Positions 61,175 through 64,000 of a stretch of DNA of 64,000 nucleotides are shown here, piece by piece. The DNA lies in assembly GCA_035578155.1 (NCBI GenBank), contig JAPWDM010000014.1:13123501-13187500 (forward strand). Direction: 5' to 3'. Each line of letters opens with the position of its first letter. The stretch's first letter is position 1. The position numbers and the translations under genes were made by a program. The DNA comes from Brachynemurus nebulosus. Its lineage: Eukaryota; Arthropoda; Insecta; Neuroptera; Myrmeleontidae. The notes beneath the pieces are model-generated. The model was not told where the DNA came from and did not search any database. It worked only from the letters and a program-made list of their open reading frames with translations.

Positions 61175-62075
61175 GGGGAGGTTTACTTGAGAGTCGTTAA
61201 AAAAAAATCGATTTTTTTTTTTTTTTTTTGCAGAAATTGGTAGCTAATTATGTGTAGAATATGTTCCCAAAGTGATTTTGCTGAAAGTAATTTAAGGGAA
61301 GGTTTACTTGAGATTTGATAAAAAAAATCGATTTTTTTTTTGCCGAAATTGATAGCAAATTATGTGTAGAATATGTTCCCAAAGTGATTTTACTGAAAAT
61401 AATTTAAAAACAAGATTCTTGTACATTAACCGAATCCAGCTTTCTATAAAAAAAAATTCAAAAAACGGAGTTCACGCAATAATGAGTATTAAATATAAAA
61501 TTTTGAAAATACGTTTCTTTATATATATTTTATAATATCTCGGAACTACATTTTTGGAACTGGCGGACACGATAACTCAAAAACTATTCGATGGATCCTT
61601 TTTTTAAATTTTTTATTTTAAAGATAATTCAATTCTTCGGCACCTCTACCTAAGTTCGATACACTTTCAATATTTTTTTATTTTTAAGTTTACTTTAAAG
61701 AGCGAAAATAAGATAAAAATCGTAATCAAAAGTTCAAACATCCGCCACTTTTTTTCTTTCAGCAATTTATTGATATTATAGGTAGAGGTGCCGGTACTCT
61801 TCATATATTTTATAAATCCTTTTTGTTTTTGGATTTTGGTGGTTTATTACCGGCGCTAGGATGTCCGCCAACAAGGCATTGGATTTTCGGATCGTCACAC
61901 TGCAGTATCTATAAAATGGACAATTTTTTATATATTTCCTTGAAAAATTTTTTTTGTATAGTTTAATACTTAATAAATATGTGTACAAAATTTGAAATTG
62001 ATATTTACTTCCGTTCTTGAGAAAAAAATTCTAGAAAAATACATAATTTTTAAGGACTCTCGAGTAAACCTCCCC
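61175..62075. mobile_element. TTAA-flanked inverted-repeat element, 901 bp
   Basis: TTAA at 61171-61174 and 62076-62079. Ends GGGGAGGTTTACTTGAGAG and complement of CTCTCGAGTAAACCTCCCC. The left end (about 120 bp) is duplicated in tandem at 61296-61410. Inner mirrored blocks GGCACCTCTACC/GGTAGAGGTGCC. piggyBac-type target. Confidence 0.78.
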
Positions 62076-62131
62076 TTAAAGAATTGAAAATTGTTAAAGG
62101 TGTCAAAAAATCTCTTTTTTGCCATTAACAC

Positions 62132-62403
62132 CAGGGCCGGATATACTTCTGTGGAAGCCCCGGGCCACTTCTAATATCGTGGACCCTGAATATCTCACAT
62201 GCGGAGGCCCTCTTGGAGAATTTTCGAAATTTTTCAAATTTTCCCCAAAAATAGAGTTGACGAGCAAAAAAACCAAAGGGTGCTTATCCTTTCTATTTTA
62301 TTCCTTAATTCTGATGTTTTAATTGATTTTGTGGAGTCCCCTATTGTGTAGGGGCGCCGGGGTACGTGCTCTAATATCCCTTATATACCTAAATCCGGTT
62401 CTG
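62132..62403. mobile_element. hAT-type MITE with perfect 8-bp target duplication, 272 bp
   Basis: ATTAACAC at 62124-62131 and 62404-62411. Ends CAGGGCCGGATATA and complement of TAAATCCGGTTCTG. No coding frame. Confidence 0.82.
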
Positions 62404-62411
62404 ATTAACAC

Positions 62412-63321
62412 TGTTGGTAAATTCAATTAAGTTAAATTCAAGATTATAAAATCAATTCTAAAGATACTTTCCCGACGCTGCCACCATCACATATTTGATA
62501 GGACATTATACACTCTTGTACCAAAACATTTGATATTTCAACAACTAGAATTGTATTCTTGTTTTAAAATTGTATAAAATAATATACAAATTAATGCCTG
62601 TGTATTTTATTATTCTGATTGGTGGGAAAACCATAAAGCTTTTTAGTTCATATGTGGACTAAAGTGAAAATAGTAAGTAGAAAAAGTAAGAAAATAGTAA
62701 GAAAAAGTAGCGATAACTATCTATGTAGCGACAATTGAAACTGTATTTGTAAATAAACATCATAATTAAGTGTCATTAATTAGCGTGAATATTTTTTTGA
62801 CTATTTTATTTTTATTAAAAAATTGAAGAAAATAATTTGGCAAACTATGATAACAGTGAGAATAATGAAATTGATGAAGCATTTAATATTAGCTGCAAAT
62901 TGATTCCAGTAAAATCAAAGAATGATTTGAAAATAGACTTTTAAAATGATTAATCAACCTTTTGAAATTTTTATAAATTATCAAGGCAAATTTAATGGGA
63001 ATAAAAATAACAACAGTGTTTTCCAAATTAGTGAAAATTCTAATATTAATTAATTTTTATACCTAATTGTTCAAATTGTACTTTCACTTTCGGTGTAAAT
63101 AAATAATTACAATCATTTTTAAACCAATTCTACTTCCCTCGCTGTTTTTTACTTCCCGTCCTGCTATTGACTATCGCACTGTTATTTTTTGGTCACAACG
63201 TCAATTGTCAACAGCATTGTTAATTATAATTGTCAACAGCGTCGGGAATGAAAAGACTTGACCGTGCAAAAGATTATATTACGCCTGTCGGTGATATTTT
63301 GCTCTAAATCTCTTATTAACA
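62412..63321. other. AT-rich stretch, nothing recognised
   Basis: No exon or repeat boundary could be supported. Confidence 0.4.
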
Positions 63322-63660
63322 CTATGAGACCCGAGCACTTTCACAATAAACTTCCCTGAAAGCACCGGCAATATTTTTAAATAAACTTTATATAAACAAA
63401 TACATAAAATGATTCAACATGTATGTGTAAACTTTTAATATAAAATTTTATTTATGTAAGTATTTTTTAATATAAAATATTTTTTATGTGTTTGTTTATT
63501 TTATTATTTTAAGATTTATTATAGAAACCATAGTGTGTGTTGGTGTTTGTGTGAGTACACATCGGTGTGGTAACATCGCACACATAATGCGTAATCAAAA
63601 TCATTGATCGCGAGCGACCTCTGCGGTAGTTTTGATTATTTTCGGATGCCGAAAACGTGG
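63322..63660 (+). repeat. Dispersed repeat, relative of 1141-1480
   Basis: Starts ACACTATGAGACCCGAGCAC, ends GGGACTGAAAGTGTTAA, which are partly inverted. The interior GGCAATATTTTTAAATAAAC and CATGTATGTGTAAAC parallels the 1.2-kb copy. Confidence 0.5.
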
Positions 63661-63696
63661 GACTGAAAGTGTTAACATACTAGTGATGTAATGAAT

Positions 63697-64000
63697 TAGG
63701 GTTGACCGGGGTAATTGTGAATGGATTTTCATGAATTGAGATATTTTTTTATTTTATATATCACATTATGGTTGATTTATTTCTAATTCTACATTATTCA
63801 GGATGCACCACACAAATTTTGAGCAAATTCGTATGAAAAACAAAAATTTTATAAGCCATTCACATTTCCTCGGTGCGGTTTTGCAAATCTTATGAATTTC
63901 GGGGTAAATGTGAATGCCATCAGAAAAATTATTTAGAATGGATTACAAGAGGAGTGAGGTACATCAGAGTAAGGACCAACTCAAATTCTTTATATTTACC
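63697..64000 (+). mobile_element. Left part of an element cut by the window end
   Basis: GGGTTGACCGGGGTAATTGTG followed by a related TTCGGGGTAAATGTGAATGC at 63899; such GGGTAA-type ends occur on Tc1/mariner-like elements. The right end lies outside the window. Confidence 0.35.

Noticed and set aside
61776..61988. 70-codon minus-strand frame
   Set aside because: Lies inside the TTAA-flanked element 61175-62075, partly over an internal inverted repeat; no transposase motif.

Overview
The window looks like nuclear DNA of an arthropod, most likely an insect. It is AT-rich and carries six protein genes. Five are split by spliceosomal introns and one is intronless. One gene is the arthropod-type homeobox gene bsh, and there is no operon structure. 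The species cannot be told from the sequence. Between and inside the genes the DNA is dense with inverted-repeat transposons, fold-back elements and two Penelope-like retroelement remnants.

Layout. 1-6990: no gene; a nested block of inverted-repeat elements (1693-2740), a repeat seen again at 30.8 kb, and a 1-kb fold-back (4820-5855). 6991-13970 (-): RRP1 homologue (Nop52 family, pre-rRNA processing), 7 coding exons, 746 aa. 13971-17567: divergent intergenic gap. 17568-21812 (+): phosphoglycerate kinase, 10 coding exons, 416 aa, with a fold-back element in its 2.2-kb intron 4. 22391-29613 (-): HAUS3/dgt3-like augmin subunit, 8 coding exons, 549 aa, convergent with Pgk; its introns hold a Penelope-like remnant, a three-level transposon nest and several small elements. 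29751-31385: repeats. 31456-32523 (+): intronless zinc-finger gene, 8 fingers, 355 aa. 32570-36800: repeats. 37252-39687 (+): PEX19, 5 coding exons, 280 aa, ending in the CaaX box CSVM. 39895-40560: 3' end of a second Penelope-like element. 46674-58197 (-): the three 3' coding exons of brain-specific homeobox (bsh), with a 10.8-kb last intron full of transposons; the 5' exon(s) were not found and probably lie beyond 64000. 58198-64000: repeats only.

The genes serve unrelated housekeeping or developmental roles (ribosome assembly, glycolysis, spindle assembly, peroxisome import, neural patterning), so no pathway cluster is implied. Exon joins were worked out by hand from splice signals and reading phase. 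For all five spliced genes the phases close without a frameshift, and the four complete ones run from ATG to stop. I saw no previously undescribed multi-gene system. The most informative structures are transposon insertions whose target-site duplications can be read directly, several with an uninterrupted copy of the target in the same window, and the long-range recovery of the last bsh exon.
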